Source: Takakia lepidozioides
Taxonomy: Eukaryota > Streptophyta > Takakiopsida > Takakiales > Takakiaceae
DNA length: 64,000 nucleotides
Direction: 5' to 3'
Assembly (NCBI GenBank): GCA_030704615.1
Contig: CM060732.1
Span: forward strand, 76,303,053-76,367,052
Shown here: in pieces, positions 41,253 through 54,200 of the stretch
How the letters are laid out: each line of letters starts with the position of its first letter
Numbering within the stretch: position 1 is the first letter of the stretch
Translations under genes and position numbers: made by a program
Notes under the pieces: model-generated
Seen by the model: the letters and a program-made list of their open reading frames with translations, nothing else
What the model was told of the DNA's origin: nothing
The model's database searches: none

Positions 41253-44027
41253 TGTGTGTGTGTGTACTCATGCCATTCCCTGTGAACGTTGGCTTGCCTT
41301 ACAGCCATTGACCCTGCGGGAATCTAACCCTCCTGGACACTTGTGGGGTTCACACCCCCCAGGGTTTAGAGAGAGAGAATGTACTCATAAGACGTTGTTT
41401 GCCGTAGCCTTGTGGCCATTGACCCTGCGCCCAGTTTGAGCAGAACAAAAGGGACAGAACCTACCTTTGTCAGGGGCTGACGCCGGTAGTAAGACTTACC
41501 TTGGAATAAACAATTGATCCGGGTTTTCCAGATATCCTCTAGAAATCCCTTTACAGAAGCATCAACCTGAAAGTCTCGAGGCTGAGCCAAAAGTCCAGGC
41601 CCTTTTGGGGCCTAGTTCTTGGGCAAACCACACACAGAGGCACAATTCCCTTGATAGATTTGAAGAGAGCGTCTCTCTGGTGAGAGAACCCCGGACAATG
41701 AATCAGAAAATGAATATTGTCTTCAGGTTGCCCACACAACGGGCAATTGCACTCTCCCTTTCCTCTCTGCTTCTGTTTGCTGTTCAAAGGTAGGCTTCCT
41801 GCCCTGTGTTTAAATGTCAGTCTAGTGCCGAGCGTGGGTAGACCCTTGAGGTCATCCATGATGTACTCCCCCAAGTCACAGACTGGACAAAAGTTCAGGG
41901 AAGTTTTCTGTCTAACTTCATTTTCATCAGACAATTTCCTGGCAACAGACATGGCTGTGGAGAGAAGACTCCGGCCGAAGCCGGCGTAACTAAGAGCCAC
42001 TTCGCCTTGCGGGTACTGCCCCCTTTCGAGGGTGGGCCCTATAAAACCATGGCTTGTGGACACTACAGCCTCTAAGTCAGATTTATACAGCAGGGTCAAG
42101 ACTTGCGGGCTAAGATTGAGATCCTTGAGAAGCTTCTACTCTCTTCCGCCAGGACTTAGCCTGTTTGAGAGGGCGATCCTGCATCCAAGATATAGAGTCG
42201 ATTAACTTAGGATATCTGATGTTGGACATATGTTGCCCCACCATCTGACCTTGAATTCATCTCGTCGGGAGCTTAAGGAAGGGACGCCAAACTCACCCCG
42301 AACAGCCACATTGGCTGTTTTGGAGCATGCTGACATGCACTCCTTGAGCACCCCCACTTGAATTGATTCTAGAGACCTTAGCCTGGTTGGAGTTATCAAC
42401 CCATATTGCAGATGCGTACTCCAAGGTTTAGAGAGAGAGAGAGAGAGGTCGCAGCAGGCAGGAACCGAAAGACTCTTGCCCTTGTAGCTTTTCACCGCTT
42501 TACTAGCAAGTTTAAAAAGAAGATAATAGTAACTCAATAGAGATAGCTTATACAGCCTTGTGGCTTTAGACCCCTATTTGGGGAGAGAGAGAAAAACACT
42601 TACCACAGGATCCAATCCTGATTGCGAAGTTTGTCCGGGACCATGGCCATTTTCAACAATGGCATGGGCCCAGCGGAGAGTGACAGAGATATAATAAAGA
42701 TAGCGCACCGCAGTTCCTCGATATGTGGGTGGTAGAATTGTAGGCAGCATTGTCCGTACCATAACTGTCCTCCATCCCCAAATACAAGCAAGTTAACACA
42801 AAAAATCTATCTTGAGCTTCCACCACCTGCAATGTGAATCTTATGTGTGTCTGTCGAAGTGGCTGACCCCTATTTTTCTTACCTTTCTATCTCGTTGACT
42901 TTTTAACTATAAGTCTGCCTGATTGTGTGTGTCCCTCCTGGGTATCTTCTCTCTCTCTCTATCCACAGCCAAAAGGACAACCCTACCTCGAAACTGAACA
43001 AAGGATTAGTGAAGAGACATACATGTTTTACTAGAGCCGTGCCCTATGAGGACATTGGAAACAATCGATGTTGGAAGAGACTCCAAAATACAACGCTCAC
43101 CTGAGAAAATCCGCCAACAACATGCCATATACTACTGTGTTATGGGAAGCAGTCACCAAGGATTGCATTCTCTGAGTTTGCTAACCAAGGTAAAGCGCAA
43201 AAAGCTTGGGGTTCATAGACTATAACAGCACCCCGCTTGCATCATAAACCCTCTAACACAGTCACCATCTCTCTGCAAACCTACCCACAATCCATGTGAC
43301 TTCAGTTAAGATCTATTTCCCTGAAGCTCAGAACAGAACAATGCCCTGCAAGCTCCATTCGTTCTTCGGCGATCTGCCTGATCCAAAACCCTGCAAAAGA
43401 AGGTAGACATAGTGCAGTTTCTGTTCTAAGAGGTAAAGCAACCTCCAGAAACAGATATTTTGTCAGCTCATGCCATAGAACCCAATGTCCAGCAGGTAGC
43501 AGGCACAGGTTAGTCAAAGACAATGGTCGTTGCCTCATAGGGTCACTTGCTGCGACATATATCCATATGTTAGACCTGAAGGACCTGAAGGTATCTGGTT
43601 CATCTCCTACTTTGCAAACCAAACACACCCACTGGGAGAGACAGGGGGAGAGAGAAAATAGAGCTGCACCTCTGCGTTGCTTTGAACCAGGGGCTGGCTT
43701 AGGTGTGACCAACCATTGTGGATCCAATTTCTCAATTCCTTTGACTTCAACCAACAAATCCTCCATCAAGACTGCATCTGCAACAGTGCCTTTTGCAGGC
43801 CTTCGAGCTGAGGGGGCATCATTGGACACCTCAATTGTAGCTACGACCATATCGCCAGGCCTGTAGCCTTTCCTTTCCAGATTCAAGTGCACTGATGGAG
43901 GAGAGACACCTGCTTTGGACGGCTGAGAGCCTCGTCGGGGTGAACCGGGGGCAGGCGTATCCAAGCCATCTTGAGGCTGAGGCCTTCCCCTTTTCAGAAA
44001 GGGAAAAGCCTCAATACTTGGCCACAT
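36299..44027 (-). CDS. RGP1: RGP1-family protein (Golgi Rab-GEF partner)
   Basis: RGP1 pairs with RIC1 as the exchange factor for Ypt6/Rab6 in retrograde traffic to the Golgi; plant versions are assumed to act likewise. Exons: 43670-44027, 43101-43180 (tentative), 42604-42769, 40031-40124, 39446-39513, 38985-39219, 38552-38770, 37800-37903, 37603-37656, 37340-37423, 36299-36721. Family blocks: RKGYRPGDMVVATIEVSN, GIEKLDPQW..PAPGSKQRR, MVRTMLPTILPPTYRG, RSYNIRMDDQVLVRFSPKN, AGTLQFFHDEGPRRCLE, VHPSRKNSSTITK, LFSIPMDGPASFSTPLVSVQW and MPLTVHAPLPRT. Every junction from the third exon on is in phase. The first-to-second junction is not, so a short exon is missing or one boundary is wrong there. 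The intron at 40125-42603 is full of LINE and SINE fragments. It is divergent to AUG3. Confidence 0.88.
40740..41215 (-). mobile_element. Degraded LINE 3' ends (older subfamily) in RGP1 intron
   Basis: Two tails lie on the minus strand. One runs at about 40742-40840 and one at about 40870-41215, separated by a GA run at about 40850-40863. Both show the older hairpin form (GAGTGAGCCC/GGGCTCACTC) and the CCCAAACTGGG hairpin. The second extends into the zinc-finger side of the coding region. They are not coding. Confidence 0.75.
41245..41372 (-). mobile_element. SINE-like repeat with LINE-related tail (copy 2)
   Basis: On the minus strand it begins CTAAACCCTGGGGGGTGTGA, carries the T-arm-like segment with loop TGTGAAC, then GGGTCAATGGCTGTAAGGC and AACGTTCACAGGGAATGGC, and ends ATGAGTACA before a CA/CT run. 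It abuts the LINE copy at 41385 and shares the CT-AAACC junction with it. Confidence 0.55.
41385..42415 (-). mobile_element. LINE copy G, 5'-truncated, in RGP1 intron
   Basis: On the minus strand it runs from TTGGAGTACGC in the C-terminal part of the RT protein to the tail ...TATGAGTACAT. Conserved pieces include [48 protein letters not shown] and the tail hairpins. A foreign insert of about 70 bases sits near 41965-42050, and part of the region near 41590-41640 is missing. Both ends meet a CT run followed by AAACC, a likely target duplication. Confidence 0.88.
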
Positions 44028-45245
44028 TTGGCTACTGCTCTCTGCCCATCACCGCACAAAAAAGTTCCTGTCACAGTCTCCCTATCAGCCTCCGCCCCAA
44101 TCTACGGATCTTTTATCAAGAACATTTCAATCCCTCTCATTATGGAATGCACGTTGTGGAGCTATCGTCTTAACTCCATTGAGCTTTGTACACGTCTCCT
44201 GAACCTGGAACCTCCGCCATCAACAAGGAAACCTGATCCCTACATTCAGCCAAAAAGTACACTGATTGTGGAATAGATGCTTTTACGCATGCTCAAGATG
44301 AATGCCTCCACCGCTTCCCCTCCCCGAGAGGCTAGTGCAACCACGCCACTTAATTTTCCCCTCATATGATCGACGAAAGCTCTTGTCTCAGATTAATGAT
44401 CTCAAGAAGAACAATTCTTGAAAAGCCACATGAACTCTGCGTCTAGTCCTCTCCACTGCGCAGCCTCAACGCACCTTTGTCCCTCTCCGTCTCCGATGCT
44501 CACAATCAATGCATCCCTGTTTTCCTCACTCACTATCCCAAGGTGTGAAAACCTCGCAGCACGTAAACAGCTGCGCATCTATCTATCCAAAATGATCTAT
44601 ACGAATGCATCTTTATCTGTAGCTGTGAGGTCCCGCGATGAGAGCATCTCGCTCTGTCCGACTCTAAGCAGCACTGGAATCCATAATCGACAACGCGAGC
44701 ATGATTACACCTCCTCTCTCTCCCCTCGAGCTCACCGTGAACCCATCGCCTTCCGCCTGCACCAAAGCACGGGCCGGGTCACCTACCGGGCGCGGTACCC
44801 AACCCGGCCCGTTTTTCAGACATTATACATGTTAACTTAATGATTCATATTTATCTTAAATGCTTCATAATACATCCATACGAGGAAATCACTGAGTACA
44901 AAAATAGCTAAATATAATTAAGTGAACTATATTTATTGCGGCCAGAATCGCGGCCTCCTGGTTACCCAAGGGCCAGTACGGAGCTCGCCATGGGGACCTA
45001 CCCCGAGCTCAAATTTCCAGGCTGCCCCATACCACGCTTCTAATTTTGTTTTCTGTACCTGGACAGCTTCGGTCGTGGGTTCGAATACACGAAGAGTAGC
45101 TCGAAGTGCAGGGAAGTGGTGCTGGTGAGGAATTGGGGGTGCGAGGTCTGCGAGGGCTTTGGGTTTGGGCGAGGAGTGGAGGTGGTGAGAGCGATGTAGT
45201 CTGAGGTCGCCGAGTGGGGGGGGGGGTGAAGGCTCGGAGGCCAGA
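44028..45245. promoter_or_regulatory. Upstream region shared by RGP1 and AUG3
   Basis: About 1.2 kb separates the two divergent start codons and should hold both promoters and 5' UTRs. A G-run lies at 45219-45227. A sequence at 45057-45095 contains GGTTCGAATAC, which resembles a tRNA B-box; a weaker relative is near 62574-62612. I see no other exon here. Confidence 0.5.
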
Positions 45246-48200
45246 ATGAGCGGTGCAAGGCTTTGCGGAATCTTGGCGGATCTAGGGTATGAGGGTTGGC
45301 AGCTGTTGGATGCTGACAGTTTTGAGTGGCCATTCCAGTATGATGATACGCGACCGCTTCTGGATTTTCTGTGCACGAATTTGAGGCCATCGAACGTGCT
45401 TTCACTTCCGGAGCTTCTGCAGTAAGTGTTGCATGCAAACAGGGCTGAAATTGCAGTATTATTTCAAATTTTACTTAACTCCATAATTAGTCTGCTCTAA
45501 GGGACTCAATAGTCTGTGGCCCAGCTGAGTTCGATGGATCAATGTGAGCGGAGTTGAGCGGTGTGTTGTGTTTTCCCATGCTTAAGCGGTTTGGGGTTTA
45601 GGTCTTCAAGTGACAGCAGAGCAATGCACTTACCAGTTGAGTTGGATTTCGATTTTATTCCTCTATAGGTCGTGGTGTGAGAATTGTCCGTTGCACTTGT
45701 ATTGTATCTCAAGCTTCTTTCGAATGGCTTCTACACATATCGGCCTGTGTCAGCTTGTTTCTCTCCATTTTTGGCAATCTCGCAGTGAATGGCCAGCATC
45801 TTTGAATCTGACATTAGCAAAGCTATTGCAGCCCTATGATCATCCATTCAAGACAGAAGCCTGAGTGTGTGCGGTGTGGGGGTTTGCCAGGTATAACGAG
45901 CTTAAAGAAGAGGGAAAACTTCTAGAGGTGAGGGGCTTCTGTCTCCCCAAGTTTTGAAATAGGTGATGGCTACTTTATTATTTTTTCCAAACAGTGCTGC
46001 AATGCTGCCAACCTGGTTGCCATCGCATGAATGTAGATTATCTGGCCTACTGCATATCACCTAGATGTGGCCAATAGTAGGAATTGCAGTAGCTGGCTGA
46101 CCACCGCCGCAATCCCGTGAAAGAGACAAGGGATGACAGAGAAATCAGCCGCATGCCAGCTGAGGACATTGTTTGTTTCCAGGGAGAGGATCTAGATTTT
46201 GCATATGGAAGTATCTCGGCATTTGCAAGCAGACGCTCAAATCAGGAGGCCATCCTGGGGGCAGAGGAATCTCTCAGAGAAATCAAGTAATAATCCCTTT
46301 ATTATGTGTGTTTTTCTTTCCCGCCGTCCTCCCACACTTGCTATGGCCTTCTCTCTGCCAGTCCACTCCTAGTGACATAGAGAGTAGAGCACATGACATA
46401 GACATTGTTAGTGAGTAGCGTATCTGTCACTCCCAATCATACCTTCAATTAAGCTTAAATGGTCTGCAGATGATTTCTTGGAAGGTGCCCAGATTTCACG
46501 AGTATTGATTTCTTGACCTTTTGGTACATACAGAGAGGCGACCATTGCGTACAAAGCGGAGGCTGTAGGGCTGCAGAAACGGGTTCAGCGATTGCAGTTT
46601 CATTTGGAATCTCTGGGAGGTCAGACCTCATCTCTAATACAGGGGCGAAGAGCCCGGGCAGCAGCAGCATCAGGCACAGCTGGCAATCTCGTGATGGTGG
46701 AAGAGAGACTGGCCAGTCGAAATCTGGAGGTGACTTCGTTTTCTAGAGTTTTGTTTCATAATTCTCTTTCCTGACAGTTTCTGTAAGTGGCTATGCGCAT
46801 GTCATACTTGGAAATAGCTCCTTAATCCATTGCTACCAGAGCCTTCTGCCTTCTGTTTTATTTTTTGCCACTGTTGCTTTGCTTGCCAATCCTCTCTGTC
46901 TTTCCTTCACAGCGAACATGGAAACCAGCCAATCCTACAAAAAAACTGCAGTTCAATGGTCAGACATTCTTGGTCCTCCATGACGATAGAAACTTGTGGT
47001 CCAATTACCTATCTGCAGCTCTATCTCCCTCTCTTCTAAGGGAACTGGGGAGGTTTAGGGTGGTCTCCCACAGTCTGCTGATAGAGACTGGTAGGTGGGA
47101 CAACCTGCAACGTGAGGACTGCCTGTGCCCCTGGCCCACTTGCATCGGAAACAACAGAGGAAAGTGAAAATTTCTTCTTTCACTGTCCTCTGTACTGTGA
47201 GGTCCGTGGGAGATCTATTGTCTATTCCAAGGTACCCAATCTCTCAGACATCTTCCATTATGAGGATCCGAAATGCTTAGCAGCATATCTGCATGACTTT
47301 TGGACTCTTAGACAATCCCTTGAACTATAGTTGTTTTGGGCTGCTTGTGGAGGGCTGCTCTCCCATTCTTGTTTCATGCTTTCTCGTCCCATAAACTCGT
47401 TGAGCTTTCCGCCGACCGCCAATGTTATAAAGTATTATTTTGTTTCTTCCTGTGGATGTAAAAGCTTCTTTCATCTCATTTCTTCTTCTTTCTTCTCTAT
47501 CTTGCTCTCCCTGTCAAAGATGGGGGAGAACTTCAACATATAAGGATTGTTATGCTGCAAATATAAACTCTGATTGTGGAGCCTGAAGCAAATATCTGAA
47601 TGATGGTTTGTTTTTGTTCAGATGAACACGGTGCTTGAGAGGTTATCATCATCAGCCCGTGAACTGTCTTACTACCATTCTGGAGAAGGTTACCCCAGTG
47701 CTGCCCTCTTGCTGTGTTGGCCCAACTCTTACGTTCACCTTTTGTGTACTCTCTCTCTATGGCTTTTGTTCCGCTCAAACTGAGCACGGGGTCAATGGCC
47801 AAAAGGCTACGGCAAACAACGTCTTATGAGTACATTCTCTCCATGGCTTTTTGGTATCCATTCATTTTATGTGGTTCAACGTTGATGCACTATATGCTGC
47901 ACTATGGCCCTTTGAATTCCCCTATATCCAGTGAGTGAGCTTTTTGGTACGAAGTCATTTTATCTGTTTCCACATGGACGTGCTATTTGCTGCACTGGGT
48001 CCTGTTGAGCAGCATTTTCGGCAAGATTGAACTTCCCTATGTCCAGTTGTTATAGGCTAGGTTGGTCTCTTCACTCATCGGCTGCACAAATTTTGTGGAA
48101 CAGAGGATGGGATCTATATTTCATTTGCTGACTTGCGACCATACACCAGCCAAGACCAAGCAGGCACCAAAGCACTCAATGAGTGGTTCTCCAAACAGTT

Positions 48201-51200
48201 TGATGTGGTTTGTATGATAATTTACCAGCAACGGATTTCTTGTAGGAGGGGTTTGCTGCATTCTTTACCTCCATCTCAACACAGTAGAAGAGAAATATAA
48301 ACGTGTTGATACTTACAATGAGGAAGAGGAACATGAGGTAATTAATAAGTAGGTGGATAGACAAACTCCAAGTGGATTAATTGTGTGGCAGGGTCCATCT
48401 CGACTTGTTGCTGAAGAAGGAAAATCAAAGTGTGCATGGGTGAGCCTTGATGATGTGACTAACCGCTTCGTTAGGGGTATACTCTCACTTTCTCACTTTT
48501 ACTTGCAGATATACTGACTCACCTCATAGAACTGGATTTTGCAGCATGGTAGCAGTCTTAAGGTTTATTCTTTTACTACATCAAAGCAGACTAGTGAACC
48601 TGGTAGGTTTGGTGAGCTTTACCATTTTTATAAAGGGTAGTACTGACCCTGCGTATTCAGGATTGATGTACAGTTCAATCGGTGTTTTGATGAGAGGGCT
48701 GTGTGTCGTTGTACTCAGGGGACTCAGAAAAGACGTATCATCGTCGTGTGGTGGAGCTTCAACGGCTCAGATCCATGTGGGGTCCTACGGAAGCCTATGT
48801 TCTCTGTCTGCTGAGACAATTCGAATAAAATGACAATTTGAATCTGAATTAGACAGACAATTGAATAAAATGGCACTGAAAGGTCTCATAGATGGTTCTG
48901 AGTTGTGTTAAATTAGCCTAAAGGTTCCAAATCAAGCTGTCTATCCTAACAAGTACTGAGGATAAGAGGATGGATGCAATGGCAGCTTTGGAGTAAGTGA
49001 GAGACAATGGGTGGAGGCCCATGCAGAGAAGGCAAAGCAACAAGCACTCCTCGTGACAGTCCAGTCGCAGACCTCAGCTGACCATGCCCATGTCCACTCT
49101 GATCTGCAGACTCTTAGGTAGTAGCCTCTCTACCTCTGTCAGTCTGTGTTGAGGAAATTGTCAATATAGGCCTGCCATCGTACTCAGAAGTAGCTGTCAT
49201 GCCACATTCCAGCATGCAATAAGAATGTTGGGAATCTCTTAGTTGGGGTTTGTTGGTGGGAGTACTGTAGGCGCAAGCATACAGATGTTGGGAGTGAACT
49301 CTACACCCTCGCTCAGAAAGAGGAAAAACTGCTATCTGAGGTCTCTCTCTCCTCTCCCTCTCCCCTCCTGTTCCAAGTTCGTCCTCCTACTCTTCCCACT
49401 TTGCACAGATGAAGGAATTTGATTTTTGTGATGTATTCAAGTCAGCATGTGTCTATCCTGGTCTCGTATTCTGACAATGTATCTATACAGGTCATTCCCA
49501 GCCTATGTTGGGAGCTGGCTCAACTGCAGGACACGTACATTCTTCAAGGTCAGCTACCTACACCTGAGTTCTGTATCTACAAACGCAAATGTGTAGTACT
49601 TCACTGAATGAAAAATTTGATTGGAGGTTGAAATCATCACTATTTCGCTTTAAGCTCTTCGTCATGTAAGCAGCTAGGGCCAAAAGAAATGTCCTGACAT
49701 CAGTGTTCAATTGCATCAGTGAAGCAGACATCTCTCAATGTACTCATAAGACTTTGTTTGCCGTAGCCTTGTGGCCATAGACCTGTGCCCAGTTTGGACG
49801 GAAACATAGGGAATAGGCACTACCTTGGTGAGGGTCGATGTACCTTGGTATAAACAGGTAGTCCGGGCTTTATAAAAATTGTCTTAGGGTATCTGGTATT
49901 AGGCATGCGATTCAACTGACCACCATCTGACCTTGAATTCATTACGTCAAGAGCTTAAGGGAGGTATGCCAAACTTGCCCCAAACAGCCACATTAGCTGT
50001 TTTAGAGCAAGTTGACATGCTTAGACCTGAATGGATTCTAGAAATTTAAATGGTTGGAGTTGTTGACCCACACAACAGACACCTTGAGTGAATGTACTCA
50101 TAAGATGTTGTTCGCTGTAGCCTTGAGAGAGACACCTTGAGAGAATGTACTCATAAGACGTTGTTTGCCGTAGCCTTGTGGCCATTGACCCCGCGCCCAG
50201 TTTGAGCGGAACACAGGGGGACAGAAACCTTTGTCTGGGGCTGACGCCGGTAGTATGACTTACCTTCGAACAGACAATTGAAGACACCTTGAGAGAATGT
50301 ACTCATAAGACGTTGTTTGCCGTAGCCTTGTAGCCAGTGGCCCCGGGCCCAGTTTGAGTGGAACACAAAGGGACAGAAACTACCTTTTGTCTGGGGCTGA
50401 CGCTCGTGGTATGACATGCCTCGGAACAGACAATTGAAGACACCTTCAGAGAATGTACTCGTAAGACGTTTTTTGCCGTAGCCTTGTGGTCGTTGACCCT
50501 GCGCCCAGTTTGATCGGAACACAAAGGGACAGAACCTACCTTTGTCAGGGGCTGACGCCGGTAGTAAGACCTACCTTGGAATAATCAATTGATCCGGGTT
50601 TTCCAGATATCCTCTAGAAACCTCTTTACACAAGCATCAACCTGCTGTGTGTGGTTTGCCCAATAACTAGGCCCCAAAAGGGCCTGGGCTTTTGGCTCAG
50701 CCTCGTCAATGTTGGTAAACAGAGATACAGGCAGAATTCCCTCGATGGATTTGAAGAGAGCGGCTCTCTGGTGAGAGAACCCCAGACAATGAATCAGAAA
50801 ACGAATATTCAGGTTGCCCACACAACGGGCAATTGCACTCTCCATTTCCTCTCTGCTTCTGTTTGCTGTTCAGAGGTAGGCTTCCCGCCCTAAGTTTAAA
50901 TTTTAGTCTAGTGCCGAGGGTGGGTAGACCCTTGAGGTCATCCATGATGTCCTCCCCCATGTCACAGTTCCGGGAAGTTTTCTGCCTAACTTCATTTTCA
51001 TCAGACTATTTCCTGGCAATAGACATGGCTTTGGACCTACAGCCTCTAAGTCAGATTTATCCAGCAGGGTCAAGACTTGCGGGCTAAGATTTAGATCCTT
51101 GAGAATCTCTTCTAATCTCTTCCGCCAGGACTTAGCCTGTTTGACAGGGCGATCCTGGTTCCAAGGTATTGAGTCGACTAACTTAGGATATCTGATGTTG

Positions 51201-54200
51201 GACATATGTTGCAGCTGACCCCACCATCTAACCTTGAATTCATCTCGTCGGGAGCTTAAGGAAGGGATGCCAAACTCACAGCCACATAGCTATTTTGGAG
51301 CATGCTGACATGCACTCCTTAAGCACCCCCACTTGAATGGATTCTAGAGACTTGGTTGGAGTTGATCCCTCTGCAGTGGAAAATTTTAGTGAGACCCACT
51401 GGTTTGCGCTTGCCAGTTTGAACAACTTTCTGAATATGGGCATCCCAATTACAGTTCGAGGAGAACTCAACGTCGAGGTATGTGTAGGAAGGGAGGACCG
51501 GTATCTCTTGGCTTCCCTAGTGCCACTTGAGATCACCTCCTCCCTCTCCTCGGTCGTTGAATGCCACCACTGCACATTGAGAGAGACAAAGACTAAGGAA
51601 AGAAGGAAATGCTTTTAAATCCATGGGAGGCCCTAACCATGGGACACAGTAGAGCAACACGAGCATTTTTTGTCGTGCATGAAAATGACTGATATTCAGT
51701 GGTGGGTCCATCAAGGTTTACGATTACTTCATGGAACCTGTGCTTGTATTTGGAGGCTTACGCTTGGGCTTGGGCCTCAGGTGATTATGACTTGAAGGTG
51801 ATGCGGCAAGAGTACTACATCTCCCAGCAAAAGAAGGTCTCTCTCTCCCCCTCTCTCTCTCTCTCTCATTCACTCACTTCTCCCTGTCCTCTAGGAAGCC
51901 TATTGACATTGGGTGGACTTGAAACGGGAGTACATTAATGTCTCTGTGACTAAATGCCCGCCTTATGACCTCGTGTTCTTGTTTGTTTCGACCTGAAGCG
52001 CTTTGCTTCAGGTAAGGTAGTGCATTGGATTTAGTTGGAAAGCTTGGGGCCTTTCCCTCTTTAGAATATGCCTACACGGGCCATGCCCTGCAATTCCCTG
52101 GAGTGTGATCTCTGAATGGTAACAAGCGGACTCCTACCGCTTGGGGGCAGCCCCTCCGCCCAAATTGGGCAGTCGTATGCTCTGTCTAGCATACTCGGCA
52201 CTTGGGCTCGGGTTAGTTCCTGTGCTTAAACTTATGGCCTGCGAAAACAATCAAAAATTTAGCTCCTATCAACATCAACACTCCTCAGGGTGATCCCTGG
52301 GAATTGGTTACTTATGCCAAATCTAGGGCTTCATGTGTAGTTTTTGGGGTGAATCCCAGGATGGACGATGTGTCCTTTAAAACTACATGCTCTAGCTTAG
52401 GCTTGGATTTCATGGCTAATGGTACCATCTCGAGACTTGATAACAGGGGTACGTTGAAGGTTGCAATGACTAAAAGTGCTTCTAATAGAGTCCCGCATCA
52501 ATTCAATCTCAAAGAAGTTCGTCCCTTGACTGGCTGGAGAGCGGTCTTAGACATTGGTGATTCAATGGGGCGCTCTAGGAAGACAACCAAGGGCAACAAC
52601 TTCAACTTGAGAGTTTCTAATCGGTTTGATGCTCTGGATGAGGTTGAATCCAAACAGCCAGAAGGACAAGATGCCCCTAAGTGTACGGAACCTGAACGTC
52701 CTGAATCTGAAGGATTTGGTACTCTGAATGGTTTACCAATCCTCAAGGTTTACACAAGACGAACAAATTCTATACACGGGGTAATTGTCCCCAAGCCGTC
52801 AGATGGACAATCTGTCCCTAAGTGTGCAGAGCCTGAACGTCGTGTAACTGAAGGATTTGGTACTCTAAATGGTTTACCAATCCTCAAAGTCTACACAAGA
52901 CGAGCAAAATCTATACACGGGGTAATTGTCCCCAAGCAGTCTGACGGACAATCTGCCCCTATGTGTGCGGAGCCTGTGCGTCGTGTAACTGAAAGATTTG
53001 GTACCCTGAATGGTTTACCAATTCTCAAACAAGACGAGCAAAATCTACACATGGGGTAACTGTCCCCCCTTTGCAGAACGGTTGGCCGTCCAGGAGCAAT
53101 CACAAGCTACCTAGACGACAAACAATTCACACGCAAAGGGCTGGCTTGCGGCTGGCCACTTTCAACTTCTCAGGGTTGACCAACCAAAGGAAACAACTTG
53201 AAGTGGGACAAGTTCTTCAGACTAATGATATTCATATCTGTGCTGGGCAAGAAACATGGGAAACGTCGGATAAACTGGTTGGAGATGTCATTGGTTATAA
53301 ATGGGCAGGTAAGATGAGTACTCTCAAGGCAGCCTCTGCCAAACGCGGTCAAAAAGGGGTCGGATTCTTTGTCCGTGATTTCTTGTTTGACAATTGTGAA
53401 ATTATCAACAAGGGTTTGAGGTATGAGCATAGTATCTGGCTAAAACTGAATTTGAAGGGCGGCATGAGTACAAAGGACCTCTTTGTTGGTTGTGTTTACA
53501 TGCCCACAGAGGGGACCCTTAGCGCTGACGCAGACAAGGCCTTCGAAGATGTAAAGCTGGACTGTGCTTCGTTCCTTGCCAAAGGTCAGGTGGTACTATT
53601 GGGGGACTTCAATGCCCGGGTGGGCAAAGGGATCTATCAGGACGATATCATTGGACCTTTTGGTGAGGACGAGCTGAATTCTAATGGCAGACGGTTAATT
53701 AATTGTCTAGAAGAGCTTCAGCTTTTGACCTTGAATAACAGGACAAGAGGTGACCAAGTGCAGTGGACTCGTGAGAAATCCCAAACTGGGGAACGTTCCA
53801 TTGTGGACTATATCATAATGGACAAAATTTTGTTCCCCCAGTGTGCCAATGTGTTGATCGACAGAACTGATATTGGTACCTCTGACCACTTCCTGGTTTG
53901 GACTGAGATCAAAAGGTGTTTTCCCACCCCCAAGAGATCTGTGAAACGTTCGATTCGGAAGTGGCGCATAGAAAAATTCCACAATGAGGAGGTCAAGGCT
54001 GAGTACGTCCAGGCCTTGCAAGAGGCTCTCCCTCATTTTGTCCAATCACTCCAAGAACTTCAGTCACGCTCTGTTAACGCAAGAAATGAAGTCGAAAGAG
54101 CAGTGGACTCTTGGGAGAGTTTCGTTTCCTCCGTGGCTGACAAGATCATTGGGAGGAAACTAATTGTCTGCGGTAGAGCAGTTAATTGGTGGACTAATGA

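Noticed and set aside
50085-50600. CRISPR-like array of regularly spaced repeats
   Set aside because: Units are LINE tails with target duplications in a plant-type nuclear intron; spacing and content do not fit CRISPR.
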